Numbered from the stretch's first letter, positions 43,466 to 52,320 are shown. The stretch: DNA of 64,000 nt from Thermoanaerobaculales bacterium (GCA_035358815.1 DAOPQC010000010.1:62001-126000); one strand, 5' to 3'. Made by a program: numbers and translations. The notes: generated by a model from the sequence alone, not told the origin.

Positions 43466-45711
43466 TGGACAGGGTCGGCGTCATCCTGTGCGGCGGCTGC
43501 GGCATCGGCGACGCCGTCGACCTCGACGCGGTCGCGGCGGCCGCTGCCGCGGCCGGGGCGGCCGCCACCCTGGTCCACCCCTGCTGCTGCGCTGCGGATG
43601 GCCTGGAGGCGATCCGGGCTGCGGTCGCCGCCCACGCGCTCGACGGCATCGTGGTCGCCGCGTGCTCGGAGCGGGCCAAGCGGCAGGAGCTCGCGAGCCT
43701 CGGCTTCGATCCCGCCGGCATGTGGCGGGTCGCGCTGCGCGAGCACTGCGCCTGGTCGCACCCGGCCGGCGACGAGGACACCCGCATGCTGGCCGAGGAC
43801 CTGGTCCGCATGGGCCTCGCCCGGATGAGGGGCTGCCGGCCGATCGTGCCGGTGGCCGCGGCGGTCAGCGACACGGTGCTGGTGGTCGGCGGCGGGCGGG
43901 CCGGCCTCGAGGCGGCCCGGGTCGCCGCCGGCCTGGGGCACCCCGTCGTCCTGGTCGAGAAGGGTGAAGCCCTCGGCGGCCGGCTCGCCGCCCAGCGCTC
44001 GGTGGTCCCCGAGGAGCCGCCCTACGACCGGCCGCACCCCAACCCGATCCCGGGACTGATCGCCGAGGTCACCTCGTGCTCCGACATCACGGTGCTGCCC
44101 TCGACCACCATCGGCGCGATCACCGGCCAGCCGGGCCGGTTCGCGGTCCGCCTCGATGGCCCTCCGGCGACCGAGCTGACCGTGGGCGCGATCATCCAGG
44201 CCACCGGCGCCCGCCCCTACGACGCCCACGCGCTCGGCCACCTCGGCTACGGCGCGTCGCCCGACGTCATCACCTCGGAGCAGCTCGAGGTGATGCTCCT
44301 CGCGGGCGCCGTGGTCTGCCCGTCCTCCGGCGCGCAGCCGGGCCGGGTCCTGTTCATCCAGTGCGCCGGCTCGCGCGACGACCAGCACCTGCGCTACTGC
44401 TCCAGCGAGTGCTGCGCGACCACCCTGCGGCAGGCCCACGAGCTGCGGGCCATCGATCCAAAGTCCGAGATCGTGATCGTCTATCGCGACCTCCGCGCCC
44501 CGGGCCAGCTCGAGCACCTGTTCGCCGGCGTCCAGGACATGGCGGGCGCGATGATGGCGCGGGGCGACGTCGACCGAGTGAGGGTCGACGGCCGGCTGTC
44601 GGTCGAGCTGTCGAACAGCCTGCTCGGCGAGCACGCAGCGGTCGAGGCCGACCTCGTGGTGCTCGCCGTCGGGATGGTGCCGACCGCGGCGGACGGCGAG
44701 CTGATCAGGAGGCTCCACGACGCCCGCCACCAGGCCGAGCACGCGGAAAGCGCGCAGGCTCGGGCCGACGCCGGCAGGCTCGCCGGCGAGCTCTCCCGGC
44801 ACCAGGGGACCGAGATCCTGAATCTCGGCTACCGCCAGGGTCCCGACCTGCCCGCGCTCCGCTACTCCTTCCCCGACTCGCACTTCATCTGCTTCCCGTA
44901 CGAGACCCGCCGCACCGGGATCTACGCCGCGGGAACGGTGCGCGCCCCGATGGGCTCCGCGCAGGCGGCCGAGGACGGCGCCGGCGCCGCGATGAAGGCG
45001 GTCCAGTGCATCGAGATGGCGAAGCGCGGCGAGGCCGTCCATCCGCGCGCCGGCGACTGCGCGTGGCCCGAGTTCTTCCTGCAGCGGTGCACGCAGTGCA
45101 AGCGCTGCACCGAGGAGTGCCCCTTCGGCACCCTCGACGAGGACGCCAAGGGAACGCCCGAGCTCAGGGAGCTGCGCTGCCGGCGCTGCGGCATCTGCAT
45201 GGGCTCCTGCCCCGAACGCATCATCAGCTTCCAGGACTACTCGGTGCAGATGGTCGCCGACATGATCAAGGCGATCGAGGTCCCGGAGGACCTCGAAGGC
45301 AAGCCGCGGATCCTCGCCCTGATGTGCGAGAACGACGCCGTGCCGGCGCTCGACGCCGCCGCCGCCAACGGCGCCACCTGGAACCCCTGGGTGCGCGTCA
45401 TCCCCATCCGCTGCCTCGGTTCGACGAACGTCATCTGGATCGCCGAGGCGCTGTCCCGGGGCGTCGACGGCGTGATCCTGATCGGCTGCAAGTACGGCGA
45501 CGACTACCAGTGTCACTTCATCCGCGGCTCGGAGCTCGCCAGCACCCGCCTCGACAACGTCGGCGAGACCCTGCAGCGGCTCGCGCTGGAGCCGGAGCGT
45601 ATCAAGCTGGTCGAGCTGTCCCACGACGAGTTCGACCGCATTCCGCTCGTGCTCGACGAGTTTGCCGCCTCGCTCGAGGCCCTCGGGCCGAACCCGATGA
45701 AGGGTTTCTAG
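43465..45711 (+). CDS. qmoB: QmoB, HdrA/MvhD-like flavoprotein
   Basis: 748 residues. A cysteine-rich N-terminal domain (1-135, GGCGIGD and HPCCCAAD) precedes an FAD loop (VGGGRAGLEAA near 146) and VLFIQCAGSRD...YCSSECC. Two [4Fe-4S] motifs follow, CTQCKRCTEECP near 542 and CRRCGICMGSCP near 572. Residues about 610-748 are an MvhD-like domain with RCLGSTNVIWIAEAL and IGCKYGDDYQCHF. This set is the known QmoB layout. It is thought to take part in electron confurcation or relay to APS reductase. The ATG at 43465 is fixed by the overlap with qmoA. Confidence 0.94.
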   Translation: MDRVGVILCGGCGIGDAVDLDAVAAAAAAAGAAATLVHPCCCAADGLEAIRAAVAAHALDGIVVAACSERAKRQELASLGFDPAGMWRVALREHCAWSHPAGDEDTRMLAEDLVRMGLARMRGCRPIVPVAAAVSDTVLVVGGGRAGLEAARVAAGLGHPVVLVEKGEALGGRLAAQRSVVPEEPPYDRPHPNPIPGLIAEVTSCSDITVLPSTTIGAITGQPGRFAVRLDGPPATELTVGAIIQATGARPYDAHALGHLGYGASPDVITSEQLEVMLLAGAVVCPSSGAQPGRVLFIQCAGSRDDQHLRYCSSECCATTLRQAHELRAIDPKSEIVIVYRDLRAPGQLEHLFAGVQDMAGAMMARGDVDRVRVDGRLSVELSNSLLGEHAAVEADLVVLAVGMVPTAADGELIRRLHDARHQAEHAESAQARADAGRLAGELSRHQGTEILNLGYRQGPDLPALRYSFPDSHFICFPYETRRTGIYAAGTVRAPMGSAQAAEDGAGAAMKAVQCIEMAKRGEAVHPRAGDCAWPEFFLQRCTQCKRCTEECPFGTLDEDAKGTPELRELRCRRCGICMGSCPERIISFQDYSVQMVADMIKAIEVPEDLEGKPRILALMCENDAVPALDAAAANGATWNPWVRVIPIRCLGSTNVIWIAEALSRGVDGVILIGCKYGDDYQCHFIRGSELASTRLDNVGETLQRLALEPERIKLVELSHDEFDRIPLVLDEFAASLEALGPNPMKGF

Positions 45712-45720
45712 AGGGGCCGC

Positions 45721-46896
45721 ATGTCGTCGATCCCCGTCGTCCAGCCGTCGTCCAAGTTTCGGGAGGCCTTCGCGAAGCGGGGCGGCGCCGCGGCGGCGCG
45801 CTGCTACCAGTGCGCGGCCTGCTCGAGCGTCTGCGAGCTGGCGCCGGCCGCGGCCCCGTTCCCGCGCCGCCAGGTCCTGTGGGCGCAGTGGGGGCTCGTC
45901 GACCGGCTGGCGGCCGACCCCGGGCCCTGGCTGTGCCACCAGTGCAACGACTGCAGCCTCCGCTGTCCGAGGGACGTGGCCCCGGGCGACCTGATGGCCG
46001 CGGTGCGGGGGATGGTCGTCGAGTGCCTGGCCTTCCCCAGGGCCTTCGGCAGGCTGGTCGCCAACGCTCGGACGACGTGGCCGCTGCTCCTGCTCGGACC
46101 GCTCCTGTTCTGGGTCCTGCTGCTCGGCGCGACCGGCCGGCTGGTCCTGCCTGCCGCCGACCCGCAGCTGGGCGGGCTCGAGGGCCGATTCCACTACCAG
46201 GACGTGGTCCCGCACGCCCTGATCTACGCCGTCTACGTCACGGCGACCGCGTGGGTCGCGGTCGCCCTCTGGGTCAGCGGCCGGAGGTACTGGAGGCTGC
46301 TCGGCGCCGGTGCGGCGCGGCACGGGTCCTTTCTGGCGAACCTGTTCCCGGTGCTCGGCGACATCGCGACCCACGCGCGGTTTAAGGAGTGCGGCCGCGG
46401 CGTCCCGAGGCGCCGCTGGGGCCACTTCCTGCTGATGTGGGGCTTCGTCGGCGCCGCGGCGACCTCCGGCTTCGCCATCCTCTACCTCTACGGGGGCACC
46501 CCCATCTTCGACTGGCTCGGGCTCGGCCACGGCTACCCGCTGCCGCTCGACCACTGGGTCAAGTGGCTGGGCAACCTGTCGGCCGTGCTGCTCGTCCTCG
46601 GCGGGACCTTGCTGTACGCGAACCGCCTCGCCGTCGGCGACCGGCTGGTCGGGGCCACGACCGGGTCCGACCGGTTCCTGCTCTACACGGTGATCGGAGT
46701 GGTCGTGACCGGGGTGCTCACCGAGGCCTTCCGGTTCGTCGCCCTGCCGATGGCGGCGGCCTGGCTGGTCTACGTGCTCCACCTCGGCATCGTGCTCACC
46801 CTGTTCCTGACCCTGCCCTACTCGAAGCTCGCCCACGTCGTCTACCGCACGCTGGCGATGGTGCACGAGCGGATGTCCGGTCTGACAACGGGCTGA
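45721..46896 (+). CDS. qmoC: QmoC, membrane quinone-interacting subunit
   Basis: 391 residues. The N-terminal HdrC-like part holds two [4Fe-4S] sites, Cys28/31/34/38 and Cys72/75/78/82. Six hydrophobic spans follow (about 119-137, 163-185, 236-258, 280-300, 318-338, 344-366) in a cytochrome b-like (HdrE/NarI-type) domain with histidines at 219, 278, 353 and 372 as possible haem ligands. It exchanges electrons with menaquinone. It begins nine bases after qmoB and ends 34 bases before sat. Confidence 0.95.
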   Translation: MSSIPVVQPSSKFREAFAKRGGAAAARCYQCAACSSVCELAPAAAPFPRRQVLWAQWGLVDRLAADPGPWLCHQCNDCSLRCPRDVAPGDLMAAVRGMVVECLAFPRAFGRLVANARTTWPLLLLGPLLFWVLLLGATGRLVLPAADPQLGGLEGRFHYQDVVPHALIYAVYVTATAWVAVALWVSGRRYWRLLGAGAARHGSFLANLFPVLGDIATHARFKECGRGVPRRRWGHFLLMWGFVGAAATSGFAILYLYGGTPIFDWLGLGHGYPLPLDHWVKWLGNLSAVLLVLGGTLLYANRLAVGDRLVGATTGSDRFLLYTVIGVVVTGVLTEAFRFVALPMAAAWLVYVLHLGIVLTLFLTLPYSKLAHVVYRTLAMVHERMSGLTTG

Positions 46897-46930
46897 CGGC
46901 CGAGGCCGTCGCCGCAAAGGAGACAACGAG

Positions 46931-48196
46931 ATGAGTCAACTCGTACCGCCGCACGGAAGCCCCGAGCTGAAGCCGCTGCTGCTCGGCGGCGCCGCGCTCG
47001 CCGCCGAGCGGGAGCGGGCCCTCGGCCTGACGAGGGTGCCGCTGACCAGCCGCGAGACCGGGGACCTGATCATGATGGGCATCGGCGGCTTCACCCCGCT
47101 CGACGGCTTCATGGGGTCCTCCGACTGGCGGGGCGTCTGCGACGAGATGTTGATGCCGTCGAAGGGAGGCCTGTTCTGGCCGATCCCGATCACCCTGTCC
47201 GCCACTGCCGAGCTCGCCGGGCGGATCGCCCTCGGCGAGGACGTCGCCCTCTGGGACGAGGAGACCGGCGAGCTGATGGCGACGATGACGGTGAACGAGA
47301 AGTACGCCATCGACAAGGCCCACGAGTGCTCGACCGTCTTTCGCACCACCGACCAGGCCCACCCGGGCGTCGCGATGGTCATGGCCCAGGCCGACGTCAA
47401 CCTCGCGGGTCCGGTCAAGGTGCTCTCGGAGTCGTACTTCCCCAGCCAGTTCGCCGGCCTCTACCAGCGCCCGGCCGAGGCGCGCAGGATGTTCGAGGAG
47501 CGGGGCTGGTCGACCGTCGCCGCCCTCCAGCTGCGCAACCCCATGCACGGCTCCCACGCCTACCTGGCATGGGTCGCCATCGAAGTCTGCGACGGCGTCT
47601 ACATCCATCAGCTGGTCGGCAAGCTCAAGCCCGGCGACATCCCGGCCGAGGTCCGCGTCAAGGCAATCAACGCGCTGGTCGACAAGTACTTCCGCAAGGA
47701 ACGGGTGGCGATGGCCGGCTACCCGCTCGACATGCGCTACGCCGGCCCCCGCGAGGCGCTGCTGCACGCCGTGTTCCGGCAGAACTACGGCTGCTCCCAC
47801 CTGATCGTCGGCCGCGACCACGCCGGCGTCGGCGACTACTACGGCCCCTTCGACGCCCAGAAGATCTTCCTCGAGATCCCGCCCGGCGCCCTCCAGCTCA
47901 AGCCGCTGTGCATGGACTGGACGTTCTACTGCTACGAGTGCGGCAGCATGGCGTCGATGAAGACCTGCCCGCACGAGTCCAAGGCGGTGATCGATGACGA
48001 CGGGCGGTACCAGGGCGGCGCCCGCCTGCTGCTGTCCGGCACCCTCCTGCGCAAGCTGATGAGCGAGGGCAAGCCGGTGCCCGCGGAGTTCTCCAAGCCC
48101 GAGGTCATCGCGGTGCTCAAGGAGTACTACGACAACCTCGAGCAGAAGGTCGAGGTCAAGCTGCACGGCGCCGCCACCGGCGACGTCAAGCGGTAG
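46931..48196 (+). CDS. sat: sulfate adenylyltransferase, dissimilatory type
   Basis: 421 residues; converts sulfate plus ATP to APS plus pyrophosphate, or makes ATP from APS in the reverse reaction. The motif QxRNxxHxxH reads Q200LRNPMHGSH209, and GRDHAGVGDYYGPFDAQ lies near 295. A zinc-type set near 335-352 (CYECGSMASMKTCPH) is as in the dissimilatory homo-oligomeric enzyme. No kinase domain is fused, unlike assimilatory fungal forms. The ATG follows AAGGAGACAACGAG. It is the last gene of the operon. Confidence 0.97.
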   Translation: MSQLVPPHGSPELKPLLLGGAALAAERERALGLTRVPLTSRETGDLIMMGIGGFTPLDGFMGSSDWRGVCDEMLMPSKGGLFWPIPITLSATAELAGRIALGEDVALWDEETGELMATMTVNEKYAIDKAHECSTVFRTTDQAHPGVAMVMAQADVNLAGPVKVLSESYFPSQFAGLYQRPAEARRMFEERGWSTVAALQLRNPMHGSHAYLAWVAIEVCDGVYIHQLVGKLKPGDIPAEVRVKAINALVDKYFRKERVAMAGYPLDMRYAGPREALLHAVFRQNYGCSHLIVGRDHAGVGDYYGPFDAQKIFLEIPPGALQLKPLCMDWTFYCYECGSMASMKTCPHESKAVIDDDGRYQGGARLLLSGTLLRKLMSEGKPVPAEFSKPEVIAVLKEYYDNLEQKVEVKLHGAATGDVKR

Positions 48197-48268
48197 GCCA
48201 GCCCGGTGCCTCGGCCGCCCTCGAAGCCCCGCTGGCGCGCCCGGCCGCTGCCAGCGCAGCCAGCCGCC

Positions 48269-48300
48269 GGAAACGGGCAGGGGTACGGGCACGGGAACGT
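48269..48300. repeat. degenerate hexamer array before the RRM gene
   Basis: CGGAAACGGGCAGGGGTACGG-type units ending in GGGAACG, after the sat stop. The rest of 48197-48530 holds a TATCAT hexamer (48355-48360), then about 160 bases of possible leader for the RRM gene, with no open frame. Confidence 0.5.
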
Positions 48301-48530
48301 GGGCAAATCGGCCGCCAATCTGGGCCGGACCGACAGCACTTGCGCGAAATCTGCTATCATGACGCTCCGGCCCGTCCCAGCACGCGGTTCGGGCCGGGTG
48401 TGTGCCCGCGAGGGCACGTTGAATGAGGAGGCCATCGGGGCCGACCTTCGCATGGGCGGGCGAATCGCCTCACGAGCGTGGCTTGAGTACGCCCCGGAAC
48501 GGCCGTGACTCAGGGAGACAGGAAGAGAGT

Positions 48531-48851
48531 ATGGCGAAGAAACTGTTTGTGGGAAGTCTGAGCTGGGACACCAACGACGCCAAGCTGCTGCAGGCGTTCA
48601 ACCGGTTTGGCGAGGTCACCGAAGCCAAGGTGATCACCGACCGTGACTCCGGCCGCTCGCGCGGGTTCGGCTTCGTCACCTTCGAGGACGAGGAAGCAGC
48701 CGACCGGGCGATCGCCGCCCTGAACGGCACCGAGCTCGACGGCCGCACCATCAAGGTCAACGTCGCCCAGGAGCGCAGCCGCGAGGGTGGTGGCCGCGGC
48801 GGCGGCGGCAACCGCGGTGGTGGCGGCGGCCGCGACCGCGACCGCTGGTAG
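48531..48851 (+). CDS. RRM-domain RNA-binding protein
   Basis: 106 residues. One RNA recognition motif fills 1-80: RNP2 LFVGSL (5-10) and RNP1 RGFGFVTF (45-52 region). The tail is Gly/Arg-rich (RGGGGNRGG), which adds loose RNA affinity. Similar small proteins in bacteria act in cold response and RNA stability. The ATG follows GGAAGAGAGT. A TATCAT -10 hexamer at 48355 would give a long, about 165-base leader, common for cold-regulated genes, though this is not shown. Confidence 0.93.
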   Translation: MAKKLFVGSLSWDTNDAKLLQAFNRFGEVTEAKVITDRDSGRSRGFGFVTFEDEEAADRAIAALNGTELDGRTIKVNVAQERSREGGGRGGGGNRGGGGGRDRDRW

Positions 48852-48875
48852 CCTGGATCCAGAGCTGAACCAACC

Positions 48876-48908
48876 GAACCCCTCCCCCGCGGAGGGGTTC
48901 GTCTTTCC
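48876..48908 (+). terminator. intrinsic terminator of the RRM gene
   Basis: A perfect ten-base stem (GAACCCCTCC with GGAGGGGTTC), a five-base loop and then GTCTTTCCT. It lies 25 bases after the stop. Confidence 0.85.
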
Positions 48909-49034
48909 TCGCCCGAGGCCGGCCCGGCGGCGCGGGCCTGACGCGCGGCCGCAACCGCCGTCGCGCGCGAGCGCGCCAGCCAGCCCTTGTCAGCCGCGTC
49001 GCCGGCTCTCGCTGCCGGCGCGGGCCGGCGCAGC

Positions 49035-50261
49035 TCAGCGCTCGGCCGGGCGGTGCGCAGCGGCGCCGCCGGCCAGCAGCTCGGCCAGGGCGCGGCCCAG
49101 GAGCCGGTACTGCTCGAGGCTGTTGTAGAGCTGGGCCGAGATCCGGACCAGGCGGCCGGGGGGCGCCGGCCACGGGATGACCGGGACCTCGATTCGCCAG
49201 CGCTCGAGCAGCGCCGCCTGGAGCGGATCGGTGTAGAGGGCCGAGGCGGGCTCGGCGCCGGCTCCCGGCGGCAGCGGCAGCGCGGCCAGCGACCCGATCA
49301 TCTCGTCCGGGCACGGCGGCTCGATGCCGAGCGCTCGACAGAGCTCGTCGCGCGCCTGGAGGGCGAGCCGGCGGTTGCGCCGCCGGAGCTCGGGCCACCC
49401 GCCCTCGAGCAGGCCCCCCATGACACGGATCGCCTCCGGCACGCACAGCACCGCGGTCGGGTCATCGGTCCCGACCCAGTCGAACTCGAGGTGGAAGCGC
49501 GACCGGTCGCCGCGCTCCGAGTTCGCCCCGTGGCTGATCACCGGCGGCCGCACCCGCCCGCGAAGCCCGGACCTCACGTGCAGGAAGGCGGCGCCCTTGG
49601 GGGCGCACAGCCACTTGTGGCAGTTGCCCGCGTAGTAGGCCGCGCCGAGATCGTCGAGGTCGAGATCGACCATGCCCGGCCCGTGGGCGCCGTCCACCAG
49701 GGTGTCGACATCGCGACCGTCGAGCTCCCGCACCAGCCGCCGGATCGGCAGCACGAGGCCGGTCTGGCTGGTCACGTGGTCGAGCAGGGCGAGGCGGGTC
49801 CGACCGGTCACCCCGGCCATCACCGCCTCGACGACCTCGTCCGGCGAGCCGAGGGGGAATGGGACCTTCACCACCACGACCCTCGCCCCGGCGCGGCCGG
49901 CCACGAACTCGAGGGCGTTGCGGCAGGCGTTGTACTCGTGGTCGGTGGTCAGCAGCTCGTCGCCCGGAGCCAGGGCCTGCGACTGCAGGACCGCATTGAC
50001 CGCGGTGGTCGCGTTGCTGACCCACGCGAGCCGGGACGCGTCCGCCCCGATGAAGGCGGCGAGCTCCGCCCGGGCGGCGTCCAGCAGGGGTTCGAGATCC
50101 CGCGCCAGGAACTGCACCGGCTGGCGCTCCATCCGGTCGCGCAGCCGCCGCTGGTGCTCGAGCACGGTGATCGGGCAGGCCCCGAACGACCCGTGGTTGA
50201 GGAACGCGACCTCGGGGTCGAGCTGCCACAGTGCCCTGGGATCGAAGCCGTCGTGCAGCAC
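49035..50261 (-). CDS. class V aminotransferase (isopenicillin-N-epimerase-like)
   Basis: 408 residues. Fold-type I PLP enzyme: Lys216 (NCHKWL) forms the Schiff base, Asp190 (LVDGAHGPG) contacts the pyridine nitrogen, and His193 stacks on it. LNHGSFGACP (21-30) is typical of the CefD/EgtE-like branch. It may act as a lyase, epimerase or desulfurase. No SufS-type mobile loop cysteine is obvious, so I do not call a cysteine desulfurase. The GTG start at 50261 has no strong ribosome site. It faces the RRM gene and is divergent from the DUF2270 gene. Confidence 0.87.
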   Translation of the reverse strand: MLHDGFDPRALWQLDPEVAFLNHGSFGACPITVLEHQRRLRDRMERQPVQFLARDLEPLLDAARAELAAFIGADASRLAWVSNATTAVNAVLQSQALAPGDELLTTDHEYNACRNALEFVAGRAGARVVVVKVPFPLGSPDEVVEAVMAGVTGRTRLALLDHVTSQTGLVLPIRRLVRELDGRDVDTLVDGAHGPGMVDLDLDDLGAAYYAGNCHKWLCAPKGAAFLHVRSGLRGRVRPPVISHGANSERGDRSRFHLEFDWVGTDDPTAVLCVPEAIRVMGGLLEGGWPELRRRNRRLALQARDELCRALGIEPPCPDEMIGSLAALPLPPGAGAEPASALYTDPLQAALLERWRIEVPVIPWPAPPGRLVRISAQLYNSLEQYRLLGRALAELLAGGAAAHRPAER

Positions 50262-50323
50262 GGGGCCACCTCGCGCCCGGCAACGCTACCGTTGCCGGTG
50301 GGCGAGCGCAAGCCGGCGCGCGG

Positions 50324-50329
50324 TACAAT
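50324..50329 (+). promoter_or_regulatory. -10 hexamer for the DUF2270 gene
   Basis: TACAAT. It overlaps the ATG at 50328 and lies seven bases before the GTG at 50337. The second start then fits a leaderless mRNA. Confidence 0.4.
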
Positions 50330-51038
50330 GCCTGCCGTGAACGTCCCCGTGCTGCCGCCCGACGCGCCCCTCGAGTCGGCATCCTTCACCACCGCCATGA
50401 CCCACCTCTACCGCGGTGAGATGAACCGTTTGACGGTGTGGCGGCAGCGCCTGGACGTCACCACGAACTGGGCGATCATCCTCACCACCGCGCTCAGCAC
50501 CTTCACCCTCGGCACCGACGACGTCCCCCACTACACCCTGCTGCTCGGCCTCGCGCTGCTCGCCATCTCGATCACGTTCGAGAGCCGCCGCTACCGTCGC
50601 CTCCACCACTGCAAGTGGCGCGTCTACCTGCTCGAGAGCGGCTTCTTCGCCGAGCTGCTCCGCACCGGCGTGACCGCCACCCCCGACTGGCGGCGGCTGC
50701 TCGCCGCCGACCTCCGCCACCGCCACTTCCAGATGTCGTCCCTGCTCGCGATCCGCGTCCGGCTGCGGCGGAACTACCTGGCGCTGGTCTACTTCCTGGC
50801 GGCGGTCTGGCTCGTCAAGCTGTACATCCACCCGACCAGGGCCACCTCGCTAGCGGACGTCTTCTCGAGGCTTCACATCGGCGAGCTCATCCCCTCATGG
50901 GCCGTCGCCGTCGCCGTACTGGCGTTCCTCGTCACCGCGACGGCGTTGGCGGTCACCTGCCCGTCGGCCGAGCGGCTCGAGGACTGGTCCGGTCACTACG
51001 ACCGGGTGCGCGGTCGACGTTCCGCGTCGCATCCGTGA
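50328..51038 (+). CDS. DUF2270-type membrane protein
   Basis: 236 residues. YRGEMNRLTVWRQRLDVTTNWA (from about residue 27) is the family's signature segment. Hydrophobic spans lie at about 50-65, 70-85, 150-165 and 190-212, with the ends in the cytoplasm. No function is known for the family. The start may be the GTG at 50337, since the ATG lies inside a -10-like TACAAT. The hypA start follows after 46 bases, behind its own TATACT. Confidence 0.8.
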   Translation: MPAVNVPVLPPDAPLESASFTTAMTHLYRGEMNRLTVWRQRLDVTTNWAIILTTALSTFTLGTDDVPHYTLLLGLALLAISITFESRRYRRLHHCKWRVYLLESGFFAELLRTGVTATPDWRRLLAADLRHRHFQMSSLLAIRVRLRRNYLALVYFLAAVWLVKLYIHPTRATSLADVFSRLHIGELIPSWAVAVAVLAFLVTATALAVTCPSAERLEDWSGHYDRVRGRRSASHP

Positions 51039-51072
51039 TCGGCGGGCGCGCGGAGCCCACCTCCCCCCCAGC

Positions 51073-51078
51073 TATACT
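51073..51078 (+). promoter_or_regulatory. -10 hexamer for the hyp operon
   Basis: TATACT ends six bases before the hypA GTG (51085), which again puts the transcript start at the start codon. No -35 could be picked. Confidence 0.4.
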
Positions 51079-51084
51079 CCTCGG

Positions 51085-51495
51085 GTGCACGAGATGAGCA
51101 TCGCGCTGGAGATCCAGCAAGTGTGCAACGACGCGGTGCGCCAGTATGGCGCCGGACGGATCGGAACGGTCCGGGTGGCGATCGGCGAGCTGGCGGCGGT
51201 CGAGCCGGACCTGCTGCGCTTCGCCTGGGAGGCGGTGGTCGCTGAAGGGCCTCACGCCGGCTCCAGCCTCGAGGTCGTGTGGTGCCCGGCGACCCAGCGC
51301 TGCGCCCGGTGCGGCGAGGTCAAGGACCGCGCCACCGGCAGCTGGCTGCGGATCTGCTCCGAGTGCGGGCTGCCGCTCGAGGTGACCGGCGGCGACGAGC
51401 TCGACGTGCTCGAGGTCACCTTCACGCCGGACGACGAGGCGGGCGCCAAGCTGCCGGCCGAGACGGGGGTCGGCGACGCCGGGGAGAGCCGATGA
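51085..51495 (+). CDS. hypA: HypA, hydrogenase nickel insertion protein
   Basis: 136 residues. It delivers nickel to NiFe hydrogenase large subunits with HypB. The N-terminal Met-His-Glu (His2 binds nickel) is present. The zinc site is Cys73/Cys76 and Cys91/Cys94. An extra acidic tail of about 20 residues follows the usual end. The start codon is GTG with no ribosome site. The stop overlaps hypB by ATGA. Confidence 0.96.
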   Translation: MHEMSIALEIQQVCNDAVRQYGAGRIGTVRVAIGELAAVEPDLLRFAWEAVVAEGPHAGSSLEVVWCPATQRCARCGEVKDRATGSWLRICSECGLPLEVTGGDELDVLEVTFTPDDEAGAKLPAETGVGDAGESR

Positions 51496-52169
51496 CGCAG
51501 GTGATCACCGTCCGGCGGCGGGCGCTGGCGGCGAGCGAGGATCGGGCGCGGCTGCTCCGCGAGAGGTTCGCGCAATCCGGGACGCTGGTGGTCAACCTCA
51601 TCTCGGCGCCCGGCTCCGGGAAGACCACCCTCCTCGAGGCGACGCTGCGGAGACTGACCGCCGGCCACCGCTGCGCAGTGATCGAGGGCGATGTCGCCAC
51701 CGAGCGCGACGCCGACCGGATCCGCGCCCTCGGGGTGCCCGCCCACCAGATCCTGACCGGCGGCGCCTGCCACCTCGACGCCCGCCAGGTCGAGGCGGCG
51801 CTCGCGACCCCCGGCCTGCCGCCGGCAGACATCCTGTTCATCGAGAACGTTGGCAACCTGATCTGCCCGACCGCCTACGACCTCGGCGAGGACCTCAAGG
51901 TCGCGGTGCTGTCGGTCGCCGAGGGCGACGACAAGCCCTTCAAGTACCCGGCCATCTTCGCCCGCGCAGCCGTCACGGTGATCAGCAAGATCGACCTCCT
52001 CCCCCACCTGACCTTCGACGTCGCCGCCGTCGAGGAGCAGCTCCGCGCGCTCAACCCGGGTGGCACGATCCTCACGACCTCGGCGGTTACGGCCGAGGGC
52101 GTCGACGCGTGGTGCGACCTGCTCGTGAAGCGATTGGCCGACAAGCGACGAGCGTCAGCTCCGCCATGA
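51492..52169 (+). CDS. hypB: HypB, hydrogenase nickel insertion GTPase
   Basis: 225 residues. P-loop APGSGKTT (39-46), the metal-binding Cys93-His94 pair, Cys125 and a SKIDLLP (about 162-168) guanine motif. No His-rich N-terminal storage stretch is present, so it may not store nickel. It forms a dimer and works with HypA. The ATG overlaps hypA. Confidence 0.96.
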   Translation: MTQVITVRRRALAASEDRARLLRERFAQSGTLVVNLISAPGSGKTTLLEATLRRLTAGHRCAVIEGDVATERDADRIRALGVPAHQILTGGACHLDARQVEAALATPGLPPADILFIENVGNLICPTAYDLGEDLKVAVLSVAEGDDKPFKYPAIFARAAVTVISKIDLLPHLTFDVAAVEEQLRALNPGGTILTTSAVTAEGVDAWCDLLVKRLADKRRASAPP

Positions 52170-52182
52170 TCGTGCTTCAACT

Positions 52183-52280
52183 CCAATTCCGCCCTTCGGG
52201 CGCAAACGCATCGAGTGAACCTCGCACGGCGACTCCGCCGAACGGCAGGGTTCGGCAACCCGCCCGACGGGCGGAATTGG
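52183..52280. repeat. 20-base inverted repeat within the hyp operon
   Basis: Arms 52183-52202 and 52261-52280 are inverted copies with one mismatch (CCAATTCCGCCC outer part). The 58-base loop holds a second perfect seven-base hairpin, GCCGAAC/GTTCGGC. It fills the only large gap of the hyp operon, between hypB and hypF, and could be a REP-like element or a site that lowers transcription of hypF onward. Confidence 0.65.
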
Positions 52281-52320
52281 AAACGGGGGGGAACCTGAGG
52301 CCGACTCCGGAGCGGAGACC

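Noticed and set aside
43075..46926. 1283-codon minus-strand open frame opposite qmoA-qmoC
   Set aside because: The qmo genes on the plus strand have clear cofactor motifs. The antisense frame is rich in Arg, Gly, Val and Asp, a known effect of high GC at third codon positions.
46931..48196. Aberrant Sat motif (Gly in RNPMHGSH)
   Set aside because: The family consensus is QxRNxxHxxH, which is fully met (Q200 to H209).
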